Assembly: GCF_014192375.1 (NCBI RefSeq)
Contig: NZ_JACHXV010000002.1
Coordinates: 1 to 64,000, forward strand
DNA from: Endobacter medicaginis
GTDB lineage: Bacteria > Pseudomonadota > Alphaproteobacteria > Acetobacterales > Acetobacteraceae
Direction of reading: 5' to 3'
Length of the DNA stretch: 64,000 nucleotides
Shown here: positions 1 through 7,502 of the stretch, piece after piece
Layout: each line of letters opens with the position of its first letter
Numbering within the stretch: the stretch's first letter is position 1
Notes under the pieces: model-generated
Told to the model about the DNA's origin: nothing
What the model saw: only the letters and a program-made list of their open reading frames with translations
Database searches by the model: none
Translations under genes and position numbers: made by a program

Positions 1-141
1 AATACGGTCAGCCGAGAGATACCGTTCAACCAGCACCTCGTGGCAGCCATCCGACCCAGCAACCGCGCATGCGACAGATAACTAATACTGGGGCTACGCA
101 TTTCCAGATGACACCTAACGTCCCCTACCTGCTGAACCGGT

Positions 142-226
142 GTTTGTCAGCGCCGCGAGCCGTAGACAAACCGTCTATCCGCAGACATCAGCGCTCATCC
201 GCGCCCGTTGACAAAACAAATTTGTC
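142..226. repeat. Inverted TTTGTC / GACAAA repeats
   Basis: TTTGTC occurs at 143-148 and 221-226, and GACAAA at 165-170 and 210-215, forming two inverted pairs. GTTTGTC (142-148) faces GACAAAC (165-171), and GACAAA (210-215) faces TTTGTC (221-226). They could be iteron-like or operator sites for the downstream initiator. No function is shown by the sequence alone. Confidence 0.4.
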
Positions 227-271
227 TACAGAAGAAAAAAGTCGACTCGGTTTTCGGAGAGATATGTCATT

Positions 272-322
272 GTAGAGAGTCATCCATCACAGCGATTGCC
301 GTCGCTCCGGATGACTCTCTAC
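272..322. repeat. Perfect 14-bp inverted repeat in the rep leader
   Basis: GTAGAGAGTCATCC at 272-285 is repeated as its exact reverse complement at 309-322, separated by 23 bases. The arms would form a strong RNA stem-loop 84 bases before the rep start codon, or serve as a protein-binding dyad. ColE2-type plasmids control Rep through an antisense RNA over the leader, so a similar control element is possible here. Confidence 0.6.
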
Positions 323-341
323 GGGGACTTGATTAGTATGC

Positions 342-353
342 GTCGATTGCACG
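342..353 (+). repeat. Shared 12-mer GTCGATTGCRYG, copy 1
   Basis: GTCGATTGCACG lies 52 bases before the rep start codon. Near-identical copies occur at 3438-3449 and 5232-5243. All three are intergenic and in the same orientation, so a shared regulator site of this element is likely. Confidence 0.45.
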
Positions 354-405
354 CAAACGTCAATGAATCCGTCGGGAAAACGCATGTTTCTCGGGGACGA
401 CGACG

Positions 406-2142
406 ATGCCATTCGACTCTCAAAACTACCTCCGCGGACTGCGGCATATCTCGCCGAACGTTGCGTCGTCGGCCGTCTCGGTTCTCCACACCATCGACCT
501 CAATCAGAACATCGGCCGGCATCACCTGACTCTGGCCGGCGACATCTCACAGCCGCTGCAGAGAGCCATCGTCGTCGCGCAGGCCGCCGCACCGCATCTC
601 GCACCACTCGCCGCCTATATGATTCCTCACCTGCCGGGCAGGCCGCGTGCCGGCGCTGAGATGTCGTCGGCGCAGCAGATGTACCTGGGCGACGCAATCC
701 TGCAGCCGCTGTTCACGCCGAACTCGCCGGAATGGTGCAACGCCCTGGTCATCGATTGCGACGCCCAGGCGGCCGTGGAAGCCCTTCAGCAGCTTCCCCC
801 GTACGTGAGACCGACCCTGGTCATCGACGCCGCCAGCGGCCGTTGCAGCGCGATTGTTCAGCTGGAGACACCGGTCCGCATGACCGAGAACAAACCCGGC
901 GGACGGAAAGACCCGCGCGGCACGCTCTGGTATGCCGGCGCCCTGATGGCTGCCGCTCTAGATGGTGTCCTGCTGCCGCATGTGGCGCTGGTCCGCTCTC
1001 CATGGGCACTGTTGAAAAACCTGCCCGGGCACGAGACAGCGCAGGGATTCTCCGACCCGCAGACCGAGCCTGTGGCGCTGGCGTATCGGACCATCCCCGG
1101 CACACCTGACATGTTGTTGACTGAAATCGTCCACCAGTTACATCCGACCTACGGCCATCTCGTTCGCCGCTCACAGCAGCCCGGCAAACGCCGTCCCGGT
1201 CCCCAGGAGCCGGCTGCCGAGGGCACCAACCGCGGCCTGTTCGACCGCCTGCGGGCATGGGCATTCGAGCGGCACGAGACGGACGCGGACGCCATCGCGG
1301 CGCAGGCCGAGGCCATCAATGATGCGTTCGCCTGGCCGCTGAGCGATGATGAGGTCGCCTCGGTTTCGTCGAATGTCACGATTTTCATGCAAACCAAATT
1401 CGTCCCGGGCGAGACTGCACGCAATGTGAACCGTGGTGTGATGCAGCTCGCCGGCGACACGGAACACACGGTCAAAGAGAAACAGGCTGCCGGCGCTGAC
1501 TATGCGGCGTACACCAAGCGCCTGAGAACGGAGCGGAAAATCGCCGACATCGTGTATGACTGGAATCCCGCCAACCGCATCACACAAACTGCGCTGGCGG
1601 AGGCGATGCAGATGTCGACGAAGACCATGAAGCGGGCATGGGGAGCGCCCCTGGAGACCCTGACGGACGAGGTTCCGGACGGCCGGCCGGACGAACCTCA
1701 CTATTTCCGTGGCCGCCGGTGCTCTGCATGGTCTCGAATGGCCAGCACACCGCTGCGGAATGTCGTTGCGGCTCACAACGCCTGGGCTGACGAGATTGCC
1801 GCTTGCGATGCCATGGCTGCCCGGTGCCACCTGGTCGCCTCCCTGGCAGAGCTTAAGGCGATGAAAGCCAGTCTGCCGAAAGTCGAATACAAGGAAAAAG
1901 AGGTCCAAGAGGTTCTGCCGGACGCCGTACGAAAAGCCCGCATGGCTGTACACTCGGCATTCCTGAAGCGGCGCCGGGAGCTGGTGTCGGCCGACCCGGC
2001 GGCTCGCGAGCACGACCGCGCTGCGGATGCCGAGGTGGAGGATTGGGAACCTCCGAGCGCCGCACAGGATGACGAGGAGCGCCGACTGTTCAGCCACCGG
2101 AACTCTATTCGGATGTCGGCTATGCTCAGCTCCGGGCTCTAA
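406..2142 (+). CDS. ColE2-like plasmid replication initiation protein (Rep)
   Basis: A 578-residue protein that resembles the replicase/primase initiators of ColE2-type plasmids. These bind the origin and prime DNA synthesis. Around residues 112-158 it has the pattern LVIDCD...P...IDAASGRCSAIVQLETPV, matching the acidic and GHaH-like segment of the replicase domain, although the usual GHAH is altered to GRCS. Residues about 273-325 (GTNRGLFDRLRAWAFERH...) match the PriCT-1 primase C-terminal domain. Residues about 388-411 look like a helix-turn-helix (ALAEAMQMSTKTMKRAW). The charged C-terminus is unassigned. The ribosome binding site is weak (CGGGGACGACGACG before ATG). The family call is from motif resemblance. 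Whether it still replicates anything is unknown. Confidence 0.7.
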   Translation: MPFDSQNYLRGLRHISPNVASSAVSVLHTIDLNQNIGRHHLTLAGDISQPLQRAIVVAQAAAPHLAPLAAYMIPHLPGRPRAGAEMSSAQQMYLGDAILQPLFTPNSPEWCNALVIDCDAQAAVEALQQLPPYVRPTLVIDAASGRCSAIVQLETPVRMTENKPGGRKDPRGTLWYAGALMAAALDGVLLPHVALVRSPWALLKNLPGHETAQGFSDPQTEPVALAYRTIPGTPDMLLTEIVHQLHPTYGHLVRRSQQPGKRRPGPQEPAAEGTNRGLFDRLRAWAFERHETDADAIAAQAEAINDAFAWPLSDDEVASVSSNVTIFMQTKFVPGETARNVNRGVMQLAGDTEHTVKEKQAAGADYAAYTKRLRTERKIADIVYDWNPANRITQTALAEAMQMSTKTMKRAWGAPLETLTDEVPDGRPDEPHYFRGRRCSAWSRMASTPLRNVVAAHNAWADEIAACDAMAARCHLVASLAELKAMKASLPKVEYKEKEVQEVLPDAVRKARMAVHSAFLKRRRELVSADPAAREHDRAADAEVEDWEPPSAAQDDEERRLFSHRNSIRMSAMLSSGL

Positions 2143-2341
2143 CCGTCAACAAATTGGTCACTGAATTGGAAGTTTGTAGACATATTACCGATTTGCATTT
2201 TCTGAATACCACATCGCGCCGGGATAACACACACATCGCACCGGCATCATCCCGCCAGCATCCGCCCTACTGGCTATCTCGTGCTCCACTCCAGTCGCCC
2301 CGCAAGTTCATGACTCCAAAGAAACACATCTGCGCGCGCCA

Positions 2342-2376
2342 GGAATCAGATTCCGTGATTCCGACAATCTGATTCC
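2342..2376. repeat. 11-bp inverted repeat with GATTCC iterations
   Basis: GGAATCAGATT (2342-2352) and AATCTGATTCC (2366-2376) are exact reverse complements around a 13-base spacer. The word GATTCC occurs at 2350, 2357 and 2371, with another at about 2438. The repeat lies 200 bases after rep inside a 398-base stretch (2143-2540) with no credible gene. It may be a terminator for rep, but it lacks a T-run, or a site for Rep or a resolution system. Confidence 0.45.
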
Positions 2377-2489
2377 AAACTCCTGCAACCGTCGTACGAA
2401 CGCACGAGGTAACGGGGTTAGCAAACCGGTTTACGATTCCCGCTACCGAGATTCACCTGCCGCCGCTGCACACATCACGCAAACAAACA

Positions 2490-2513
2490 GGGCCGAGGAT
2501 TCCTCCCCGGCCC
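2490..2513 (-). terminator. Terminator of the minus-strand orphan operon
   Basis: GGGCCG and CGGCCC arms with an inner GGA/TCC extension form a hairpin 28 bases past the stop of the 2541-3359 gene. On the minus strand it is followed by TGTTTGTTTG, which fits intrinsic termination. Confidence 0.6.
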
Positions 2514-2540
2514 ATCACGTCATCTTACCGATTTCCGCTA

Positions 2541-3359
2541 TCAGTCTGCGTACTGCAGCTGCACAGCACCCTGGACCGGCGGCACATGGACCTCGCCGGC
2601 ACGATATCTCCGCATCCACGTCTGGCACCGCTCGATATTTCGTATCGAAACCGCTCCGCGCTTCAGTCCCGCGAGCGAGGACTTATGCCCGAGAGCGGCT
2701 CTGGAAACCGTCGTGGGAGGGATGCCGGTGTCAGTGCGGAACCGATTCAGCTCGTTCCGGAATCGGGTGACCGGGTGGAGCGCAGCGCCGGCAGAATCAC
2801 AGATGGCTTCGAACTCCAGCCAAGTCAGCTCGTGACCGGCCGCGCCGTACAGCTCGGCGGCAACATCTTCGATTACGTCGCCATTGTCCCTAAGAACCGA
2901 CCAAGCCGACGCATACAGCTGCTCGTACAGCCCGAGAACGGTCGCACGCGGCACATGATGGCGCCCGTTCTCCAGAACCTCGTCCGCGAACCTGCGCGCC
3001 GCCGGCATCGAGACTCTGGCGATGTTGGAAATCAGATACGCTGCCGCAGCCACGTCATCGAGATTCCGCATCTCATCCAGCGCCGCTTCCACAGCATCCA
3101 TGTCGTCGGCATCCTGGCGCCGTGCCATCAGTTCACCGATAACCCCGGCCAGTGCGACCTCGGTCAGCGGCAGCACGAGCTTCATGATTCGGGATGGCTG
3201 GCCGACAACCGGCATCTGCGAGCGGACGCTGGTGTCGGTTGACACGACAGGCACCGAAAAGCCGTGATGGCGGGCGACGAATGCCGCCGCGGCTGCACGG
3301 GCGCAGCGAGCCACAAGGTCGCGGTCGGGGGTTGGGAAGTCGAAATCGTGGTGTGTCAT
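2541..3359 (-). CDS. Hypothetical protein with C-terminal helix-turn-helix-like segment
   Basis: A 272-residue protein without a recognised family over its first 190 residues, which look helical and alanine-rich. Residues about 205-255 read FRNELNRFRTDTGIPPTTVSR, then a loop, then RNIERCQTWM. The layout resembles the small alphaproteobacterial regulators in which a G-x-x-x-T-x-x-x-x-A-L helix pair precedes a tryptophan or basic wing. A DNA-binding role is inference. It is the last of four co-directional orphan genes, 123 bases after the HExxH gene, and ends at a good terminator. It could be the element's own regulator or an accessory replication or partition factor. Confidence 0.6.
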   Translation of the reverse strand: MTHHDFDFPTPDRDLVARCARAAAAAFVARHHGFSVPVVSTDTSVRSQMPVVGQPSRIMKLVLPLTEVALAGVIGELMARRQDADDMDAVEAALDEMRNLDDVAAAAYLISNIARVSMPAARRFADEVLENGRHHVPRATVLGLYEQLYASAWSVLRDNGDVIEDVAAELYGAAGHELTWLEFEAICDSAGAALHPVTRFRNELNRFRTDTGIPPTTVSRAALGHKSSLAGLKRGAVSIRNIERCQTWMRRYRAGEVHVPPVQGAVQLQYAD

Positions 3360-3437
3360 CGGCTTGCTCCTCGTTTCTGATGACGGGTTTCGTACGCATA
3401 TTGTAGCAGAAAACGTGCAAACGACGCCGTAATAGTT

Positions 3438-3449
3438 GTCGATTGCGTG
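3438..3449 (+). repeat. Shared 12-mer GTCGATTGCRYG, copy 2
   Basis: GTCGATTGCGTG lies between the minus-strand genes ending at 3483 and starting at 3359. It sits beside AT-rich sequence with TTGTAG/CTACAA words on both sides (near 3402 and 3457), which looks like a promoter region for the 3359 gene. Confidence 0.45.
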
Positions 3450-3482
3450 TTATTTTCTACAATGTTGGCTTTGTTGTCTGGG

Positions 3483-4298
3483 TCAGTATCCAACGGACCA
3501 CAGGTCGTCCTCGTCTTCCTCGCGGCCGACGGACATCCAGTGCGCGACGACCTCGTCACCAGAGCCGACTATCATGTTTCCGAAATTCCCCGTGTAGACC
3601 ATCTCGAAAGCGCCCTGAGGCGTGTGCTCGCGCAGAGGTTTCTCGTAGTACATGCCCATGTCGCGGGTGACGGCATATGCGGCATAAGCTCGCGCCCGAC
3701 GCTCGATATCAGTGTCGTAGTAATCCTCATCGCCGATAGCGACGCCCTGGCGCAGTGCGGCATCGATATCGCGCACAATGCGGGGGTTCATGAGCCTCTC
3801 GGCGACATGCCAGATTTCGTGATGGCAAGTCTGCGAAACTGAGGAGACACCGCCGGCACATATTGCCATGGCGATGATTGGCGGATTTCCGGGTGATTGG
3901 CCGACTGCAAGTCCGCGCAAATCGAAGAATTTTGAGCCATGGAGATGAGGAACGGTCAGGCACCGAGACCATGGAACGCACCGTCGGACGGCATCATGGC
4001 ACAGCTGTGTTTTGCGCTCGATATATGTACGATATCGGATTTTGTCGCTGTCCGCGCTTGCCCGGTAACCGGGTCCGCACCGCTTCTGCAGCAAATGGTC
4101 CGCATGCTTGATATCGAGATATCTCAGCCTGGAGCCGCCGGCGTGAGTGATGCGGCAGCAATCCTCCGGCTGCCAGTGCATCCAATCTGATTCCGGGCCA
4201 TCGTCGCGCGGTGCATGCAGTGTCTGTGATTGATATGTCCGTGATGCGGCGCCAGGCGCTGTCCACGGAATCGGCTGTCGTCTGAACCAGTCTCTCAT
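3483..4298 (-). CDS. Putative zinc metallopeptidase (HExxH), element-borne
   Basis: A 271-residue protein of unknown family. The stretch CHHEIWHVAERLM places an HExxH motif at residues 160-164, and ERRARAYAAYA follows with Glu199 as a possible third zinc ligand, about 35 residues downstream. This spacing is seen in small ImmA/IrrE-like and anti-restriction-type peptidases of mobile elements. No transmembrane segment or signal peptide is obvious. I chose the ATG at 4298 because AGGAGG ends eight bases before it. An ATG two codons upstream has too short a spacing, and a longer frame up to 4421 has no ribosome binding site. It sits in a four-gene orphan run. Peptidase activity is inference from the motif. 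Confidence 0.6.
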   Translation of the reverse strand: MRDWFRRQPIPWTAPGAASRTYQSQTLHAPRDDGPESDWMHWQPEDCCRITHAGGSRLRYLDIKHADHLLQKRCGPGYRASADSDKIRYRTYIERKTQLCHDAVRRCVPWSRCLTVPHLHGSKFFDLRGLAVGQSPGNPPIIAMAICAGGVSSVSQTCHHEIWHVAERLMNPRIVRDIDAALRQGVAIGDEDYYDTDIERRARAYAAYAVTRDMGMYYEKPLREHTPQGAFEMVYTGNFGNMIVGSGDEVVAHWMSVGREEDEDDLWSVGY

Positions 4299-4365
4299 TA
4301 TCATTTCCTCCTGTTGCCCCGGGTGGGGTGCTGATTGCTGTGTTCTCCGTTGATGCCGTGTGGCT

Positions 4366-4746
4366 CTACGCCGCCTGTGCGACCCGCATCGGCCTGAATC
4401 CAAAGCGATTCGCCGGACCATTCAGATTCGCCGGCGCGATGTCATGCACGCTGTACGAGTTCGGCGTGCTGCTCAGATGGTCGAGGCGCGCAATCTCATC
4501 GAACTGTGCACGTGCCTCGTCGATTCCAGCGCGTGCGGACCTGTCGTCGATGCGGCCTGCGTAGCGCTGTTCGACGAGGATTTCGAGCACTCGGCTGGAG
4601 TTTGATTTCGTGTAGCGCGGCTCGCTGGACCGCAGAACTCTCAGTGTGAACCCGGTCATCAGAGTGCGGCTATCGACGTCCTTGGTCGACACCAGCAGCA
4701 GCCAGTCGCCACCACACAGTCGGGTTTTCGAGATGATTTCGGGCAT
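4366..4746 (-). CDS. Hypothetical small protein
   Basis: A 126-residue protein with no family I recognise. It begins MPEIISKTRLCGGDWLLLVS and looks like a compact alpha/beta fold. The middle is charged (SSRVLEILVEQRYAGRIDDRSARAGIDEARAQF) and the C-terminus is proline/alanine-rich. The evidence that it is real is a canonical AGGAGG eight bases before the ATG and its place in a run of co-directional genes, 81 bases after one neighbour and 67 before the next. Confidence 0.6.
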   Translation of the reverse strand: MPEIISKTRLCGGDWLLLVSTKDVDSRTLMTGFTLRVLRSSEPRYTKSNSSRVLEILVEQRYAGRIDDRSARAGIDEARAQFDEIARLDHLSSTPNSYSVHDIAPANLNGPANRFGFRPMRVAQAA

Positions 4747-4827
4747 TTCCTGCCTCCTGTTTGATTGTTGGCCGGTCTTGCCGGCGTGGTGGTGATGCCG
4801 GCAGGATGTTCCCCGCCGGCATCGGGT

Positions 4828-5121
4828 TCAGTTCAGATGATGGGCGAGGCCGCCCTCGTCGGAATTTTCATTGTAAAAGACAACGTCGTTTCCGAAAATC
4901 CGCAGATACACAGAGCCATCTCCGGAATCGAGAATGGATGACAGCGCCATCCATTCCTGGCGGTCGAGGACGAGCTCTTGGCCGACCAGGCCGTGTCCGT
5001 CCGGCAGATTCTCCAGCTTCTTGGCGGCTGAGGACAGTGCATCGGAGATGTCGCGGTCGAAGAATCCGAGCAGCTGAAGGTCCAGCGGCGCCGGTCGAAA
5101 AGTGTTGTCCGTGGTGTTCAT
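4828..5121 (-). CDS. Hypothetical small acidic protein
   Basis: A 97-residue protein starting MNTTDNTFRPAPLDLQLLGFF. It is acidic, with alternating hydrophobic residues near the end (GSVYLRIFGNDVVFYNENSDEGG) that suggest a beta sheet. No family is recognised. The start at 5121 follows AGGGGA at a fair distance. An in-frame ATG at 5166 is possible but its extension is proline/glycine-rich and has no ribosome binding site. It is the first gene of the four-gene minus-strand run. Confidence 0.55.
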   Translation of the reverse strand: MNTTDNTFRPAPLDLQLLGFFDRDISDALSSAAKKLENLPDGHGLVGQELVLDRQEWMALSSILDSGDGSVYLRIFGNDVVFYNENSDEGGLAHHLN

Positions 5122-5177
5122 GGTCGTTCCCCTGTTAGCCGGTCCCGCCGGCGGTTGCGAAAGCATCGTGCCTTCTT

Positions 5178-5214
5178 GATTTCAATATACTCGATTTCAA
5201 GCAAAACAGTTCAA
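5178..5214 (-). promoter_or_regulatory. Promoter and direct repeats of the orphan operon
   Basis: On the minus strand TTGAAC (5214-5209) and TATATT (5189-5184) could be -35 and -10 boxes, with a long 19-base spacer. The 8-mer GATTTCAA occurs at 5178-5185 and 5193-5200, so one copy overlaps the -10 box and the other lies in the spacer, as a repressor site would. The local AT richness contrasts with the flanks. Confidence 0.4.
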
Positions 5215-5231
5215 AGAAAGTACTACCTTTT

Positions 5232-5243
5232 GTCGATTGCATG
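5232..5243 (+). repeat. Shared 12-mer GTCGATTGCRYG, copy 3
   Basis: GTCGATTGCATG lies in the divergent region between the orphan operon (start 5121) and the duplicated wing-helix gene (start 5388). Confidence 0.45.
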
Positions 5244-5291
5244 AAATGTTGACGCTCACATGCATGTATCTGCTGGATTCCGGCTTTCATA

Positions 5292-5307
5292 TTAACATCG
5301 ATGTTAA
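5292..5307. promoter_or_regulatory. 16-bp perfect palindrome, likely operator
   Basis: TTAACATCGATGTTAA is a perfect palindrome 81 bases before the ATG of the duplicated wing-helix protein. A second, overlapping palindrome ATGTTAACAT lies at 5301-5310. The AT-rich dyad directly upstream of a probable DNA-binding protein suggests autoregulation. Confidence 0.6.
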
Positions 5308-5387
5308 CATGACGACCTTTCGGTCGAGCGTTCGCATTGCAAATACCGGCACCTGCGGACTATGATGTGCCCACAGGACGCGCCACC

Positions 5388-6323
5388 ATGATTGACAAAA
5401 CCGCCATCAAAGCCATCCAGCATTACATCACCATCTCCGGCGACGCGGCCTACACACTACAAGAATTGCGCGATATCGCCGGCGCCGACGCCAAGCCGGC
5501 CATCGACACGCTGATTCGCCGCCAGGTCCTGGGTCGCCTCGGCCAGGGTCTCTATGTGCCGATGAAGGAGGGCGTGTTCCGACCCGGGCCCGTGCCGGCG
5601 TTTCCATTCGAGCAATCCTGCGCTTGCGTGCTGCAAAAACTCAGAATCGAGTTCCGCCCCGGCCGCGCAGTTCGCGATTACAATGCCGGCAGGACGACCC
5701 AGGTGCCGGCCCGGGTGATTTTCGAAGTCCGGGGCAACCGCATGCCGCAGATGGGATACGGCAAGCAGGTGCTGCTGTACGATAACAAGACCTACCCGAA
5801 ATCTGAGTTGGCCCGTTTCGCTGCCATCGACCCGTGGCCGTGTGATGGCGAGCTGTCTGCCGACCAGGCCATCCAGCGGCTGCGCGACTACATGAGAGCG
5901 GTGCCCGACAGTATCTATCTGCGGCAGGATTTCGAGCACCTGGCCCTGCAGCAGACCGCCACAGCCATCAGGACCATCATCTCCAAGAACTTGGTCGCCG
6001 AGCTGGGCACAGGAATCTATGGCAGGCTGGAATCCTCTGGCGGCGGGTATCAGCTCGCTGCCGGCGGTCTGTATCGAGCTGTCTGTCGCGCACTGGACCG
6101 CATGGATATCGAGTGGCGGCCGAGGATGGCGTGGCGGCGATACCAGTCCGGCGCCGGTCCGAAGCCGTCGGTTCCCAGTTTCGAGGTCCGCGGTCGGCGG
6201 AGGCCTCGGCTGCAGTATGCCGGGGTGCCTGTGGCCTACGATAACGAGCAGATGTCGCCGGCGGAGCTACGGACGGTCGGACGGGATGACCCGTGGCCGG
6301 AAATGGGATGGCCGCCGAGATGA
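5388..6323 (+). CDS. Tandemly duplicated winged-helix (AbiEi/DUF6088-like) protein
   Basis: A 311-residue protein made of two homologous halves. Each half begins with a wing-helix-like unit ending in G-x-G-(L/I)-Y (residues near 53 and 207), followed by C-x-x-L-x-x-(L/M)-x-IE-(F/W)-RP, a Y-x-(A/S)-G segment, FEVRG and DPWP. FEVRG occurs at 112-116 and 265-269 and DPWP at 148-151 and 301-304, so both motifs repeat at exactly 153 residues. The wing-helix part resembles AbiEi-type antitoxins and DUF6088 proteins, which are often autorepressors. No toxin partner is adjacent. The ATG at 5388 was preferred to an upstream in-frame TTG (5337) because only the former has AGGA at a reasonable distance. 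A 16-bp palindrome lies 81 bases upstream. Confidence 0.65.
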   Translation: MIDKTAIKAIQHYITISGDAAYTLQELRDIAGADAKPAIDTLIRRQVLGRLGQGLYVPMKEGVFRPGPVPAFPFEQSCACVLQKLRIEFRPGRAVRDYNAGRTTQVPARVIFEVRGNRMPQMGYGKQVLLYDNKTYPKSELARFAAIDPWPCDGELSADQAIQRLRDYMRAVPDSIYLRQDFEHLALQQTATAIRTIISKNLVAELGTGIYGRLESSGGGYQLAAGGLYRAVCRALDRMDIEWRPRMAWRRYQSGAGPKPSVPSFEVRGRRRPRLQYAGVPVAYDNEQMSPAELRTVGRDDPWPEMGWPPR

Positions 6324-6534
6324 GGTGCCTCAGAAATCGATTCTGGATGGGGCTGGGTGGCTTTTAGGTCGTCTGGGACCTGTCGAGGATATCGGCGCTG
6401 TACGTGGCTGTATGGCGATTTGCTGGAACGTGGACGGAAACACGGTATCAGGACACCGCGCTCAGCATCGATTTCGGGCTCGGTAATGGCATCCTGAGGA
6501 CCGACATGTCAGCTAATTCTTACATCACGCGCCT

Positions 6535-7416
6535 TCAGATACCGGAATTCGGCACCTGCGCACGCCATGAACCGGTGTCGGGGTCCAGGGTCAGCTCGAC
6601 GGCGAGGTGCGGGTTGAAATCGGGGTTCTCCAGCGTTCTGCCACGCATCTCGTAGCCCGCCGGATTTCCCAGCAGCAGGCAGCCGCCGGGGTCCCGAACT
6701 TGGTGCGAGACATGGGTGTGTCCGGACACCCACATCGCCGGCTGCAGGGCGATGACGTCATCGAGATTCGACGCGAATCCAGCGGTAACGGGGTCTCGCA
6801 AATACTGGCGGGCGACGCAGCGGAGCGATGGCTGATGGTGTGTCAGCACCACGGTCGGGCCGGCGTGCGGTGTCCTCAGCTGTGATTCGATGAACTGCCG
6901 GCTGTGAGCGTGTCGACGTGCCGTTTCTCCGGGCGTCAACCGGTCGCGCCAATCAACTCGGTCGGCTCTCCTGATGAGTCGGAAATCGTTCAACGACCGC
7001 TCGACGATGCCGGCATCGACGCGTGGATTGCCGAAAATCGCAAAATCAGTCCACAGCGTCGCGCCGACGACGCGCACATCGGTGCCGCGGACGGGGACCA
7101 CGATGGCCTCGTCCTCCAGCACATGAATCCGGGATTCCGGCGTCGACAGCTCGTCGGCCTGGCGCCGCATCTGCGCGATGCCATCGTCGATGGATTTCTT
7201 CGTCGAGTAATGCTCGTGATTGCCGCCGATGACCACGATGTCGGGGCTCGCGAACAGCCGGCGGGCCTGTGCGACGGCCATACCGGCTTTGTCCGTGTCG
7301 CCGGCGAGCAGCACGATGTCGGCCCATGATTGATTGTCCTCGAATCCGCGATGTGAGGGGCTGAATTCCAGGTGCAGGTCGCTGGTTACCTGGACGATGA
7401 TGGGTTTCGGGAGCAT
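6535..7416 (-). CDS. Calcineurin-like metallophosphoesterase
   Basis: A 293-residue metal-dependent phosphoesterase. The full set of metal-binding motifs is present: D-x-H (Asp13, His15 in SDLHLE), GD (Asp40), GGNHEHY (Asn66, His67), THH in the second half, and GHTH near the end (SGHTHVSHQ). The substrate cannot be told; relatives act on cyclic nucleotides, nucleotides, phosphoproteins or nucleic acids. There is no signal peptide, so it is cytoplasmic. It stands alone, with a 211-base gene-free gap (6324-6534) on one side and the divergent orphan at 7503 on the other. Mobile elements often carry such enzymes, but a defence or repair role is not shown. Confidence 0.85.
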   Translation of the reverse strand: MLPKPIIVQVTSDLHLEFSPSHRGFEDNQSWADIVLLAGDTDKAGMAVAQARRLFASPDIVVIGGNHEHYSTKKSIDDGIAQMRRQADELSTPESRIHVLEDEAIVVPVRGTDVRVVGATLWTDFAIFGNPRVDAGIVERSLNDFRLIRRADRVDWRDRLTPGETARRHAHSRQFIESQLRTPHAGPTVVLTHHQPSLRCVARQYLRDPVTAGFASNLDDVIALQPAMWVSGHTHVSHQVRDPGGCLLLGNPAGYEMRGRTLENPDFNPHLAVELTLDPDTGSWRAQVPNSGI

Positions 7417-7502
7417 GCCGACTCGATATCAATTTCGGGACTCGCCCGCTAGAGTCGACTGATTCAAAAAACTGGCAGCGCTATCAGGCTGGGGATTGAC
7501 TG

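Larger units (their letters stand above)
1..405. other. Gene-free leader of the replication gene
   Basis: No convincing gene lies here; the short open frames lack ribosome binding sites and recognisable products. The stretch holds two inverted pairs of TTTGTC/GACAAA around 142-226, a perfect 14-bp inverted repeat at 272-322, and one copy of the 12-mer GTCGATTGCRYG at 342-353. Its position directly before a plasmid-type initiator gene suggests an origin and/or copy-number control region. That role is inference. Confidence 0.5.

Noticed and set aside
2154-2372. 72-residue frame downstream of rep
   Set aside because: No ribosome binding site, low-complexity composition, and it runs into the inverted repeat.
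2342-2445. Iterated GATTCC words as a CRISPR-like array
   Set aside because: Repeat units are only six bases, spacing is irregular and no cas genes are present.
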